Of a stretch of DNA of 43,866 nucleotides, positions 18,361 to 26,763 are shown in pieces (positions within the stretch are counted from its first letter, which is position 1; each line of letters opens with the position of its first letter). The stretch is taken from the NCBI RefSeq assembly GCF_002014985.1, contig NZ_MUXU01000003.1, positions 1 to 43,866 on the forward strand. Reading direction: 5' to 3'. The notes under the pieces were generated by a model, which was not told the origin of the DNA, ran no database searches, and saw only the letters and a program-made list of their open reading frames with translations. The position numbers and the translations under genes are program-made. Source of the DNA: Moraxella caviae (GTDB lineage Bacteria; Pseudomonadota; Gammaproteobacteria; Pseudomonadales; Moraxellaceae).

Positions 18361-19431
18361 TCAGCAGTATTGCGTTGGGTCTTTTTGGGTGTTATTTGGC
18401 TCTATGGTGTCGGCAAAAAACGCACGCTGTACGTTGGTTTTGGCGTTTTGCCAGTGGGGGAATTGAGCGCAAGTGGCTTCAAGCGAGCCTTGCCATGCTG
18501 GGATTTTGCCTTTCATGCGAGCAAAGCGGTTTGGCACGTCCGCAAGCGTTTTGGCGAATGCCACCGCACGCAGCGCATCATCACGGTTATTACACACCAA
18601 AGCCATGTCGCAGCCTGCACCGATGGCAGCCGACACACGCGCTTCCACACCGCCTGCAACGTGCGCTGCTTTCATGGATAAATCATCCGAGAAAATCACG
18701 CCATCAAAGCTAAGTTTTTCACGCACGATGTCTTGTAGCCACACACGCGAAAATCCTGCTGGCACATCATCAACTTTAGGATAAATGACGTGCGCTGGCA
18801 TGAGTGCGTCCAGTTTTGGTAGGGTTTGCACGAAGGTTTTGGCGTCTTGCTCCCAGATTTCATCAAAACTGCGCTCGTCCACCGCATCGGCAACGTGCGA
18901 ATCAGGCGCAACCGAGCCATGCCCGGGGAAGTGCTTGCCCGTGGTCGCCATGCCAGCGTCATGCATACCGTCCATCAGCCGAGCTGACAGCGCTGTGATG
19001 GCGGCGGTGTCGGCATGAAAGGCACGATCGCCAATCACCGCACTGCACCCATCAATATCCAGCACAGGCGCAAAGCTAAAATCCACGCCCACCGCCAGCA
19101 CTTCGCTTGCCATCAGATAGCCGACATCATAGGCGAGCGCAAGAGCTGCCGCAGCGTCCGTGTCGTACAGCTTGCCAAGCCGTCCCATCGCAGGCAGCGG
19201 CGAAAATCCTGCACGAAAACGTGCCACACGTCCGCCTTCTTGATCAACGGCAATCAGCACGTCAGAATTGGCTTTACGCATGGCGTCAGTCAGCACGCGC
19301 ACTTGGGCAGGCGTGTCCACGTTTCTTGCAAATAAAATCATGCCGCCGATTTCAGCGTGCTGTAAAAATTCTTGGTCAGCGTCCGTCAGGGTGTGTCCTG
19401 CCACGTCCGCCATGATGATGCCTTGTGCCAT
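18361..19431 (-). CDS. nagZ: Beta-N-acetylhexosaminidase NagZ (GH3)
   Basis: NagZ removes N-acetylglucosamine from anhydro-muropeptides in the cytoplasm during peptidoglycan recycling. In many Gram-negatives its product influences AmpC induction. The 356-residue product carries AVDQEGGRVARFR, the signature KHFPGHG with the following DSH, and the nucleophile region GVIFSDDLSM (Asp249). I chose the ATG at 19431 because AAAAGG lies 6 nt upstream; an upstream in-frame start at 19479 lacks this. It diverges from prc. Confidence 0.95.
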   Translation of the reverse strand: MAQGIIMADVAGHTLTDADQEFLQHAEIGGMILFARNVDTPAQVRVLTDAMRKANSDVLIAVDQEGGRVARFRAGFSPLPAMGRLGKLYDTDAAAALALAYDVGYLMASEVLAVGVDFSFAPVLDIDGCSAVIGDRAFHADTAAITALSARLMDGMHDAGMATTGKHFPGHGSVAPDSHVADAVDERSFDEIWEQDAKTFVQTLPKLDALMPAHVIYPKVDDVPAGFSRVWLQDIVREKLSFDGVIFSDDLSMKAAHVAGGVEARVSAAIGAGCDMALVCNNRDDALRAVAFAKTLADVPNRFARMKGKIPAWQGSLEATCAQFPHWQNAKTNVQRAFFADTIEPNNTQKDPTQYC

Positions 19432-19493
19432 AAAATGCCTTTTTATGCTAATTTTGGTAAATTGTGCTAACAGTCGCACTTTAAATCGTGCTT

Positions 19494-19502
19494 ATTATGC
19501 CA
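19494..19502 (-). promoter_or_regulatory. Extended -10 promoter of nagZ
   Basis: TGGCATAAT on the minus strand, about 63 nt before the nagZ start, with a poor -35. It is divergent from the prc promoter. Confidence 0.45.
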
Positions 19503-19691
19503 CAGTTGTTAAAGATTGCGCAGGGTTTCTTTGGGGTGAAATTGTAATTTTGCGTGTTTGGCTGTCAATTTACCTGTCAATTCGCGGGCTGGCAAGTTTG
19601 CCAATCGTGTCTTGATTTTTGCCAAGTGCGCCAACATTGTAAAACAAGCAAACTTTCGCCACAAAAACCATCAGACAAGAAAGATGGAATG

Positions 19692-19716
19692 TGGTATGAT
19701 AATGAGAATTTTTCTT
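19692..19716 (+). promoter_or_regulatory. Extended -10 promoter of prc with overlapping Fur-like box
   Basis: TGGTATGAT (19692-19700) is an extended -10, with CAGACA (19672-19677) 17 bp upstream as a weak -35. Overlapping it, 19698-19716 begins GATAATGAGAAT and matches 14 of 19 positions of the classic Fur box by my count. The promoter is reasonable; Fur control is speculative in AT-rich DNA. Confidence 0.5.
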
Positions 19717-19809
19717 AGCATTTGTATTTGGCGTGGATAATTGTCAGCGCAAATGACAAGGTGCTTTGGGCATAAATCACAAACAAAATCAAACCAAAAC
19801 GGAATATTT

Positions 19810-22044
19810 ATGAAAAAACAACTCATGCTTTCAGGTGTGTCGGCGGCGATTGTGGGCGTACTGCTGGCGCAAGGCTATGCGATGGTTGCCACGGCGGCAG
19901 ACCGTGTCGGATTTGAGCCGAGCGTGGAGCAAAAAGTAACCGCGCGTCAGATTTCTTTGCTGCTTGATCGTGCGCATTATTTGGATCAGCCTTTAAATCG
20001 TGAGATGGGCAAAAAAATCCTTGAGATGTATTTTGACGACTTAGACCGCTCACGCACGCTGCTTTTGCAAGCGGACGTGGACGAGTTTACCGCCAAATAT
20101 GGCGACACCTTTGCCGAGCGGCTAAAGCGTGGCGATTTGAGTGCAGGCGTGGAAGTGTTCGAGCGTTATCGTACGCGCGCCAACGAGTATTATGACTATG
20201 CCAAAGCGCTTTTGGATCAGGGCGTGAGCCTAAATACGAACGAGACCATCGTGCTTGACCGTGAAGAAGCGCCACGTTTTCAAAGCCAAGATGAGCAGCG
20301 TCAATATTGGAAAAATCAAATCACTTATTCGCTGATTGGCTTGACCTTATCCCAAGAAAATGACGCAAAAAAAGACAAGGCGTTCATTGAAAATCCTGAG
20401 CTGACGCGTGGGCAAGACTTGGTGCGTGGCGAAGAGCGCACGCCAACAGAAATTCTAAAAAATCGTCTGAACCGCCAGCAGCAACAGCTTGAGCGCATGA
20501 AGCCTGATGAAATCATCGAGACGATTTTAAACACCGCCACGCAAACTTACGATCCACACAGCAATTATTATGCGCCAGTACAAGCCAACGAAATCCAAAT
20601 TCAGTCTAATTTACAGCTTGAAGGCATCGGCGTGTCCATCCGTCCAGACCGCAAAAACCCTGATTATACACGCATCGTAACCTTGGTGGATGGCGGCCCT
20701 GCCCAAAAAACAGGACAAATCCGTGCCAATGACTTGATTTTGGGCGTGGCGCAAGATGGCGAGCCGATGGTAGATGTGGTGGGCTGGAGTACGCGTGAGA
20801 TTGTGGCGGTGATTCGTGGCAAGCGTGGCACGTCCGTAACCATCAAAGTCAAGCAGCCAAACACGCCAGATTCCAGCGCACGCAACGTAACCATCGTGCG
20901 TGATGTCATCGCCCAAGAAGAGTCAGGCGTGCATCATCGTGTGATTGACGTGCCACATCAAGGCACAACCAAACGTGTGGGCGTGCTGGAAATTCCAAGT
21001 TTCTATTTGAATTTCAAGGCGCGCCGCAGTGGCGCGGACGCTAAAGATTACCGCTCAGTCAGTCTTGACACCGAAAAAGCACTCAAGGCGCTAAACCAGC
21101 AAAACATTGATGGCTTGGTGGTAGATTTGCGCAACAATCCCGGTGGCTCACTGGACGAAGTGGTGAAAATGCTGGGCTTGTTCTTAAAGCAAGGGCCGCT
21201 GGTGCAGATTCGTGATAACCAAGGCAACGTGCAGGTGTATGTAGACCGTGATGGCGGCAAGCAGCTGTACGCAGGCGAGATGGTGGTGCTGGTGAATTTG
21301 GGTTCGGCATCTGCGTCTGAGATTTTTGCGGCGGCGATTCAAGATTATGGGCGTGGGCTTGTGGTGGGCAGCACCACGACAGGCAAAGGCTCAGCGCAAG
21401 TACAGCGTGATGACGTGGCGCTTGGCAGTGCCACGCTCACTCAGCGTAAATTCTACCGTGTTACTGGCGGCAGCACCCAAAACAAAGGCGTAGTGCCTGA
21501 CATTGAGCTGGTGAATATTTACGAAGGCATGGAATTTGGCGAGCGTGAATATAAAAATCCTTTGGAATGGGACACCATCAAAACCACGCCATTTAAGCCA
21601 GAAGGCCGCTATGCGCCTGAGTTGATTGAGACGTTGTCGGCGCAGTCGGCAGCGCGCCAAAAGAGCGATCCGCAGTTTGTGTATTTATCACAAGTGAACG
21701 CCATTCGTGCGCTTGACGATGACAAATTGCCTGCCGATATTGACATTGACAAGCGCCGTGCCAAGGCGAAAAACATCGAGCAGCGCACGCTCATCGCTGA
21801 AAATGCACGCCGCCAAGCCACAGGCGAAGCGCCTTTTACAAGTTTTGCCACTTATCAGGCGAATCTTGACGCACTGGCCGAAGAGCGTGCGGCAATGAAA
21901 GAAAACGAGCGTCCGAAATTGCCAGAAAGCGAAGCGTTCGTGCGTGAAGCGGCAACGCTGATGTTTGACGCAAAAGACATCGTCCAAAGCGAAACGGCTG
22001 CGCCAGAGCAAGCCGAAACTCAAACCCAAACTCAAGCTGAGTAA
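19810..22044 (+). CDS. prc: Carboxy-terminal processing (tail-specific) protease Prc
   Basis: Prc/Tsp is a periplasmic S41-family protease that trims penicillin-binding proteins and peptidoglycan hydrolases and degrades tagged proteins. From the ATG at 19810 (GGAA upstream) it has 744 residues with a signal peptide ending about ATAA (residue 30). A PDZ domain spans roughly 265-350. The catalytic Ser501 (GSASASE) and Lys526 (TTTGKG) are 25 residues apart, as in E. coli. The C-terminus is Glu/Gln/Ala-rich. A longer frame from TTG at 19741 adds a non-signal-like leader and is rejected. Confidence 0.95.
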   Translation: MKKQLMLSGVSAAIVGVLLAQGYAMVATAADRVGFEPSVEQKVTARQISLLLDRAHYLDQPLNREMGKKILEMYFDDLDRSRTLLLQADVDEFTAKYGDTFAERLKRGDLSAGVEVFERYRTRANEYYDYAKALLDQGVSLNTNETIVLDREEAPRFQSQDEQRQYWKNQITYSLIGLTLSQENDAKKDKAFIENPELTRGQDLVRGEERTPTEILKNRLNRQQQQLERMKPDEIIETILNTATQTYDPHSNYYAPVQANEIQIQSNLQLEGIGVSIRPDRKNPDYTRIVTLVDGGPAQKTGQIRANDLILGVAQDGEPMVDVVGWSTREIVAVIRGKRGTSVTIKVKQPNTPDSSARNVTIVRDVIAQEESGVHHRVIDVPHQGTTKRVGVLEIPSFYLNFKARRSGADAKDYRSVSLDTEKALKALNQQNIDGLVVDLRNNPGGSLDEVVKMLGLFLKQGPLVQIRDNQGNVQVYVDRDGGKQLYAGEMVVLVNLGSASASEIFAAAIQDYGRGLVVGSTTTGKGSAQVQRDDVALGSATLTQRKFYRVTGGSTQNKGVVPDIELVNIYEGMEFGEREYKNPLEWDTIKTTPFKPEGRYAPELIETLSAQSAARQKSDPQFVYLSQVNAIRALDDDKLPADIDIDKRRAKAKNIEQRTLIAENARRQATGEAPFTSFATYQANLDALAEERAAMKENERPKLPESEAFVREAATLMFDAKDIVQSETAAPEQAETQTQTQAE

Positions 22045-22105
22045 CCAACCCAATCGCCAGCCGTCAGCACCACGCCCTAAGCGCAGCGATTGCAGTGATT
22101 GAAAT

Positions 22106-22142
22106 AAAAAACCGCCTTTTGTGAAGAAGGGCGGTTTTTTTT
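22106..22142. terminator. Bidirectional terminator between prc and the sensor kinase
   Basis: AAAAAACCGCC (22106-22116) is complementary to GGCGGTTTTTT (22130-22140), with eight T at the end. It separates the convergent prc and kinase genes and can work in both directions. Confidence 0.85.
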
Positions 22143-22201
22143 GCAAGGTTTCATTGTAAGTTTAGATAGTAAGTTAAGATGATAAACTGGGCGGTAAAAA
22201 A

Positions 22202-23878
22202 TCAGTCGCTTGGCTTGTCGTCCGCTTGCTTGCTGTCGCTTTTTTCGGTTTTATTGTCGGCTTTGTCGGATTTGCTGTCCGCTTGGCGAGATTTGAGCGG
22301 CAACACGACCAAAAAGCGTGTTTTGCCTTGCCAAGTGTCGGTGCTGATTTGTCCGCTGTGCGCTTCTACGATTTGCGACACCAAAGACAAGCCTAAGCCT
22401 GAGCCTTTCTTTTCTTGTTTTAGGCGCACAAAGGGGCTGAAAATATCGCTGCGTTTATCCACAGGAATGCCTTCGCCTTGGTCAATGAATGCCAGCACCG
22501 CAAAAGCAGGCTCGGCTTTGGTGTCTTTTTGGCGGCTAAAGCGTGCCAGCAGCTTTTTGCGTGGCGTGGCGTTGGTGTCTGCGCTCATTTCTGCGCCTGT
22601 TTCCGCATGGGTTTCGCCTATTTCTGTATTGGCTTCGCTGGTTTCAAGAGCTGTCTCATTTTGGGTTTCAGGCTCTACTAAGCCTTCAGGAATGTTGGCA
22701 GCGTCTTGGGCGTTTACCGCTTGATAAACGTACACTGACACAGGCGGCACACCGTGAATCATGGCGTTGTTCAGCAGATTGCGTACCAAATGCGTGAGTA
22801 GCTTGGGCTGGGCAGACATCGTTACAGGCTCGGCAAACAGCGTGGCTTCTGGGTAGTGCTGACATTCAGCCAGCACCAGCTCGTCCAGCTCCACTTGCTC
22901 GGTGGCTTGCAAGGCGTGTCCAGCACCTAGACGGCTGACCAGCAAAATGCTTTCTACCAAGTCATTTAGTCCTGTCAAATCACGGTTGATGGCGGCGGCA
23001 CGTTTGTCAAATTTCGCCTTATCGTCATCGCCAAGTTTTTGGGTGAGCATATCCATCATTTCAATTTGCAAGCGGATGCGTGTGATGGGCGTGCGAAATT
23101 CGTGCGAAGCGTGCGCCAGCAGTAGGCTGTTGGCATTGATGAGTTGCTCGATTTTTTGGGCAGATTGGTTGAAGCCGTACGCCAGCGCAGCGATTTCGTC
23201 ATTGCCTTTTTCGCTGACACGCACGCTAAAATCGCCATCGCCCAGCTTCACCATTTGCTGACTCATTTGATTGATGCGCCATGTGATGTTATGCGCAATC
23301 CACCACAGCACCGCCGTCATGATAATCATCAGTAGCAGCGTGCCTGTAAATAGATTGAACATCGCTGACAGAGGCCGCTCTTTTGGTGGCGTGCGGCTTT
23401 CGTACCACAGCGAGTAGCCGCCTGCGCCATCTACCATCACATGATGATGGGCGGGCGTGAAAATGCCGGGTGCGATGTTTGTCAGCCAAGACGGCTCGTA
23501 GCGCAGCTCTTTGGGCAAGTCGCTGTTTTCGGTTTGTAGCACCAAATTACCATTGGGGGCGTAAAGTCCGATTTTGGCGTTCAAACTTTCATCGAAAATA
23601 TCAAAACTTTTTTTCACCACCGCCAAAATAAACCGTGCCTGCAAGCGGTTGTCTTGCTGCACCAGTTCGTCTGATTCCACCAAAAGCGGCTCGATTTGCG
23701 TCATGATTTGCCCTGCGATGGCACGAGAACGCACGCTGTCGGAATTGTTATGCACCAGCTGGGCAAGCAGCACCATGGCGATGGCAAACGCCACCAACGC
23801 CAAAAATACGCTGATGAACAGGCGGGCAAAAACCGAACGAAAACCAAAATGCGTGGTGGAATCAGGTGTGTGCTTCAT
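22202..23878 (-). CDS. Two-component sensor histidine kinase (CpxA/RstB-like layout)
   Basis: An inner-membrane sensor kinase, 558 residues from the ATG at 23878. TM1 is about 21-42, a periplasmic sensor region 43-175, TM2 about 176-196, a HAMP domain follows, the H-box ASHEFRTP has His259, and the N-box is LVRNLLNNA (Asn370/371). The D-box DQGEG begins at 466 and the G2 motif GSGLGLSLV at 492. Between N-box and D-box a low-complexity stretch rich in Glu, Thr and Ala (about 386-457) is inserted, roughly 60-70 residues longer than normal. The tail (530-558) is Lys/Asp/Ser-rich. It lies downstream of the response regulator; the signal is unknown. Confidence 0.92.
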   Translation of the reverse strand: MKHTPDSTTHFGFRSVFARLFISVFLALVAFAIAMVLLAQLVHNNSDSVRSRAIAGQIMTQIEPLLVESDELVQQDNRLQARFILAVVKKSFDIFDESLNAKIGLYAPNGNLVLQTENSDLPKELRYEPSWLTNIAPGIFTPAHHHVMVDGAGGYSLWYESRTPPKERPLSAMFNLFTGTLLLMIIMTAVLWWIAHNITWRINQMSQQMVKLGDGDFSVRVSEKGNDEIAALAYGFNQSAQKIEQLINANSLLLAHASHEFRTPITRIRLQIEMMDMLTQKLGDDDKAKFDKRAAAINRDLTGLNDLVESILLVSRLGAGHALQATEQVELDELVLAECQHYPEATLFAEPVTMSAQPKLLTHLVRNLLNNAMIHGVPPVSVYVYQAVNAQDAANIPEGLVEPETQNETALETSEANTEIGETHAETGAEMSADTNATPRKKLLARFSRQKDTKAEPAFAVLAFIDQGEGIPVDKRSDIFSPFVRLKQEKKGSGLGLSLVSQIVEAHSGQISTDTWQGKTRFLVVLPLKSRQADSKSDKADNKTEKSDSKQADDKPSD

Positions 23879-23936
23879 GGGCTTGTGGGAATTATGGTTT
23901 GGGGTGTGGTTTAATGAGTGATAAAAATTGCGCAAA

Positions 23937-23959
23937 GCTAAAATTTACGCCAAATTTAC
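23937..23959 (-). promoter_or_regulatory. Direct repeat GTAAATTT upstream of the sensor kinase
   Basis: On the minus strand GTAAATTTGGC is followed at once by GTAAATTTTAGC, an 11-bp period, 59 nt before the kinase start. OmpR-family regulators bind direct repeats of 10-11 bp, and the CpxR box is GTAAA-N5-GTAAA; here the spacing is N6. It is a plausible target of the adjacent regulator. GCTAAAATTT also recurs inverted at 23974-23983. Confidence 0.4.
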
Positions 23960-24073
23960 ACCAATCTTTGACTAAATTTTAGCAAACGCTGGCAACTATT
24001 TGCGAATTTAGCGTGTTAATTTTAGCACATCATGTAGCGCATCAATGATGCAAGGCGATGCTTGCCATCAACC

Positions 24074-24108
24074 AAAAAGCCATCAAGTAACAAACGGCTT
24101 GATGGCTT
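24074..24108 (-). terminator. Terminator between response regulator and kinase
   Basis: AAGCCATCAAG (24077-24087) pairs with CTTGATGGCTT (24098-24108) around a 10-nt loop. On the minus strand the stem runs into TTTTTGG. It is just past the regulator stop, so the kinase, 200 nt on, needs readthrough or its own promoter. Confidence 0.7.
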
Positions 24109-24125
24109 GGTTTAATGATGTGTCA

Positions 24126-24848
24126 TCACACTTGATCGGTGGCAAACTGATAGCCAACGCCACGCACGGTGATGATGCGTTTTGGCTGGCGTGGATTGTC
24201 TTCAATCAAGGCGCGCAGGCGTGAAATATGCACGTCAATGGCACGGTCAATGTTTTCTGAGCTGTCGTCATTTGGCATGGCTTGCCACAGCTGTTCACGG
24301 TTTAGCACCTTACCTGCGTGCGTGGCGAAATAATGCAGCAGCTGGAATTGGTGCGTGGTTAGGCGCACGATTTTGTCATCAATGGTAACTTCGTGGCTGT
24401 CAGGAAATACCGTCAAACGCCCAAAAGTCAGGCTGCCTGTGTCGCTGTCCACTTGATTTGGCGTTTCGTGGCGGCGCAGTACTGCACGAATGCGTGCCAA
24501 AAGTTCACGCGGCTCAAATGGTTTAGAAATATAATCGTCCGCACCCATTTCAAGTCCCAGTACACGGTCGGTGGTGTCGCCTTTGGCGGTCAGCATGACG
24601 ATTGGCACTTTGTTGATGGCGGCGTTTTTTGAGCCACGCACTTTTTGGCATACTTGCATACCGTCCATGTCAGGCAGCATCAAATCCAGCACAATCAGGC
24701 TGATGTCTCGCTCTTTGGCGTCTAAGATGTCCAGCCCGCCTTGCGCTGTGGCGGCGTGATGCACTTCGTAGTAGTTCATTGACAGATAATCGCTGATCAG
24801 TTCTGCCAAATCTGGATCGTCTTCAATCAGCAAAATTTGTTTGTTCAT
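24126..24848 (-). CDS. Two-component response regulator, OmpR/PhoB family
   Basis: A DNA-binding response regulator of 240 residues. The receiver domain (1-118) carries the acidic pair EDD (9-11), phospho-acceptor Asp55 in VLDLMLPDMDG, Thr87 and Lys109 (ISKPF). The winged-helix effector domain (about 140-238) ends DVHISRLRALIED and RGVGYQFA, typical of OmpR-type proteins. It is the likely partner of the kinase encoded downstream. The layout is closest to RstA/OmpR types, but I do not assign a name. A structured promoter lies at 25030-25098. Confidence 0.93.
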   Translation of the reverse strand: MNKQILLIEDDPDLAELISDYLSMNYYEVHHAATAQGGLDILDAKERDISLIVLDLMLPDMDGMQVCQKVRGSKNAAINKVPIVMLTAKGDTTDRVLGLEMGADDYISKPFEPRELLARIRAVLRRHETPNQVDSDTGSLTFGRLTVFPDSHEVTIDDKIVRLTTHQFQLLHYFATHAGKVLNREQLWQAMPNDDSSENIDRAIDVHISRLRALIEDNPRQPKRIITVRGVGYQFATDQV

Positions 24849-25298
24849 CGTGATTTCCTATGAATGAAATTTAAAATTTAACAATGCGTTATCTTATTTG
24901 GGCTGTGCTTGCTTGCGTTTGCAGTGGCTAATTCATCACCATTTGAGCGCAGCACCGCCTTATAAAAGGGTGTAAAATTGGGCGACTGTTTGCTTGGTTT
25001 GTCTAAAAGCTGGTAAAAACTGGCAAATGCTTTTAATGTCTGACGAACATTATACCACTTTTAAAATTGTGCCGCTTTTAATATTGTACAACTTTTAACC
25101 GTCAGCATGACGCAATTTTTAACATTGCCTAATATCTTGCCAATCTTTTGCGCGCTTGACAAGAATTATTTTGTAGTAAATTGCGATTTTTTCTCAATCA
25201 ATTTGGCGCAAGTGGCTGTTTTATCACGCTTTTGTAAGCAATGTTTCTGGCTGGAATGATTGTAGCGATTTTAGACAAATGCGCTACACATTTGCCAA
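24849..25298 (-). promoter_or_regulatory. Regulator upstream region: extended -10 and four TTAAAAG repeats
   Basis: This 450-bp stretch has no gene. On the minus strand TGGTATAAT (25057-25049) is a strong extended -10 without a -35. The heptamer TTAAAAG occurs at 25098-25092, 25081-25075, 25064-25058 and 25036-25030. The first three are spaced exactly 17 bp apart and cover the -35 region; the fourth follows after 28 bp, just past the predicted start. This looks like an activator or autoregulatory site array. The 5' leader to the regulator is about 195 nt. Confidence 0.5.
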
Positions 25299-26417
25299 TC
25301 ATGGCACTTGCACAAGTTTGCCATCGGCGTGCTTGGGCAGGGCAGTCAGCACTACAAGGCTGTCGTCCGTCATGCCAGTAACCAAGAATCGCTGCGTGTT
25401 CGGCTGGTATTCCAGCACATAAATGGGCGCAAATTTTAGGCGATGGTCTTGGGTAATCACCCACGCATGAGCAGCGACAGGAACGTTTGCCACAAAAGGC
25501 GGCGTGGTTAAATTTTGTAAATCCAGCGGTGAAAAATCCGCCCCAAAAATCGCAAAATCTGGCAACAATACGCCCACTTGCATTTGCCCAAATTCCAGCT
25601 GCCCATCAAGCAGTGCGCCATTTTCTAGGGTGTGTTTTAGGGTTTGGCGTTCACGTTCGTTTAGGCGCAGTTCGGCACGCACACGAAGCGGATCGCTGCT
25701 GTCGTCAATGTGTGAAATCTGTCCGCCAAAGGCAATCTCACCATTGGCAATAAAACGCACGCTGTCGCCAATGCTGATGTGCTGATGGAAAAATTTGGGC
25801 AAGCGCCCCACAAATTCTAGCGAGCGTTCATCGCTTAAGGTGATGAATGCTGCGTTTGTGCTGATGGGCGCATCAGGCGTGATGTGCGTGGCGATGACTT
25901 TGCCATTAAAAGGCGCAAGCAGGGCGTGCGTCTTACCGTGAGCGTCTGTAATGCTGGCAAGTGTATCGCCTTTGCTTACTTGCTCGCCTACCGCTTTATG
26001 CCATGCGCTAAGTGTGGGTTTGGTCAAATCAAGTTTTGTTAAATCAGACAGGCTCAGCGCCACTTGACGACCGGCAATCAGCGCACCCGTAAGCGGTATG
26101 CGTGGCTGATAGCGGGTCATTTTCACCGAGCTGATTTGTGATTTATCTAAAATGACCGTGTCGTCTTTGATGGTGGGGCTTTGTGTGTCGGCTGGCTTGG
26201 TGTGAGCGGTTTTGTTTTGCTCTTGTTTTTGAGTTTGCTCTTGGGTGGCTTGCCCAGTGATGGTGTCGGCAGACGTGCAGGCGATGAGCGCACCGCTGGC
26301 AAGCAAAGCAAGACCAAAGCGTGCGAAATTTTGCCGCGCCTGTGCTGTGCGTATTTTAATGGCATTGCCAAAAACGCTGCGTAAAACGGTATTTAAAACT
26401 TTGGTTGTGAAATTCAT
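25299..26417 (-). CDS. Lipoprotein resembling an RND/HlyD periplasmic adaptor
   Basis: The protein (372 residues from the ATG at 26417) has a hydrophobic signal with lipobox LIAC, the Cys being about residue 47. A Gln/Lys/Thr-rich linker follows, then an adaptor-like body: a half-lipoyl motif LLAPFNGKVIATHITPDAPI and a beta-barrel segment with ISIGDSVRFIANGEIAFGGQISHID. This is the plan of membrane-fusion proteins that bridge inner-membrane pumps to an outer-membrane channel. No pump or channel gene is adjacent. An upstream GTG (26423) is an alternative start. The substrate is unknown. Confidence 0.75.
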   Translation of the reverse strand: MNFTTKVLNTVLRSVFGNAIKIRTAQARQNFARFGLALLASGALIACTSADTITGQATQEQTQKQEQNKTAHTKPADTQSPTIKDDTVILDKSQISSVKMTRYQPRIPLTGALIAGRQVALSLSDLTKLDLTKPTLSAWHKAVGEQVSKGDTLASITDAHGKTHALLAPFNGKVIATHITPDAPISTNAAFITLSDERSLEFVGRLPKFFHQHISIGDSVRFIANGEIAFGGQISHIDDSSDPLRVRAELRLNERERQTLKHTLENGALLDGQLEFGQMQVGVLLPDFAIFGADFSPLDLQNLTTPPFVANVPVAAHAWVITQDHRLKFAPIYVLEYQPNTQRFLVTGMTDDSLVVLTALPKHADGKLVQVP

Positions 26418-26763
26418 CAACACCCACTCATCATTATCCAGCCATGAAAGCTGTGTTTATTATTCTAAGTTTTTATCTTAGCACGAATGATTTGGGTGTG
26501 GCGTGATTTTATGTTGTGTTTGCTTTGCGTAAACTTGCGCTGATGTGTGTTTGGGCTTGCGTGGTTTTGAAGTTGGGAATTGGACGGGCGGCAAGTGGTG
26601 GTTGGGATTAGATTTGGACGCAAGATACATTAAAGCAACGTTTTTATTGTGGATTTTTTGGGATAATTGGGTTATGATGGCGGATTGTGTAACGCTAAAA
26701 TCAGTAATCAAGAAATTTATCAACGAACAAAAGATGGGTGTGCGGCTCATCAAGGAGAAAATC
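26418..26763. promoter_or_regulatory. Divergent intergenic region with cytochrome b561 promoter
   Basis: I find no gene in this 346-bp spacer. For the + gene, an extended -10 TGGGATAAT (26659-26667) lies about 90 nt before the b561 start. A short palindrome CTAAG-TTTTTAT-CTTAG is at 26464-26480, near the start of the minus-strand lipoprotein gene. Confidence 0.4.

Noticed and set aside
22018..22043. CAAACY-type short repeats at the end of prc
   Set aside because: Only a few imperfect hexamers encoding a Gln/Thr tail; too short and irregular to claim variability.
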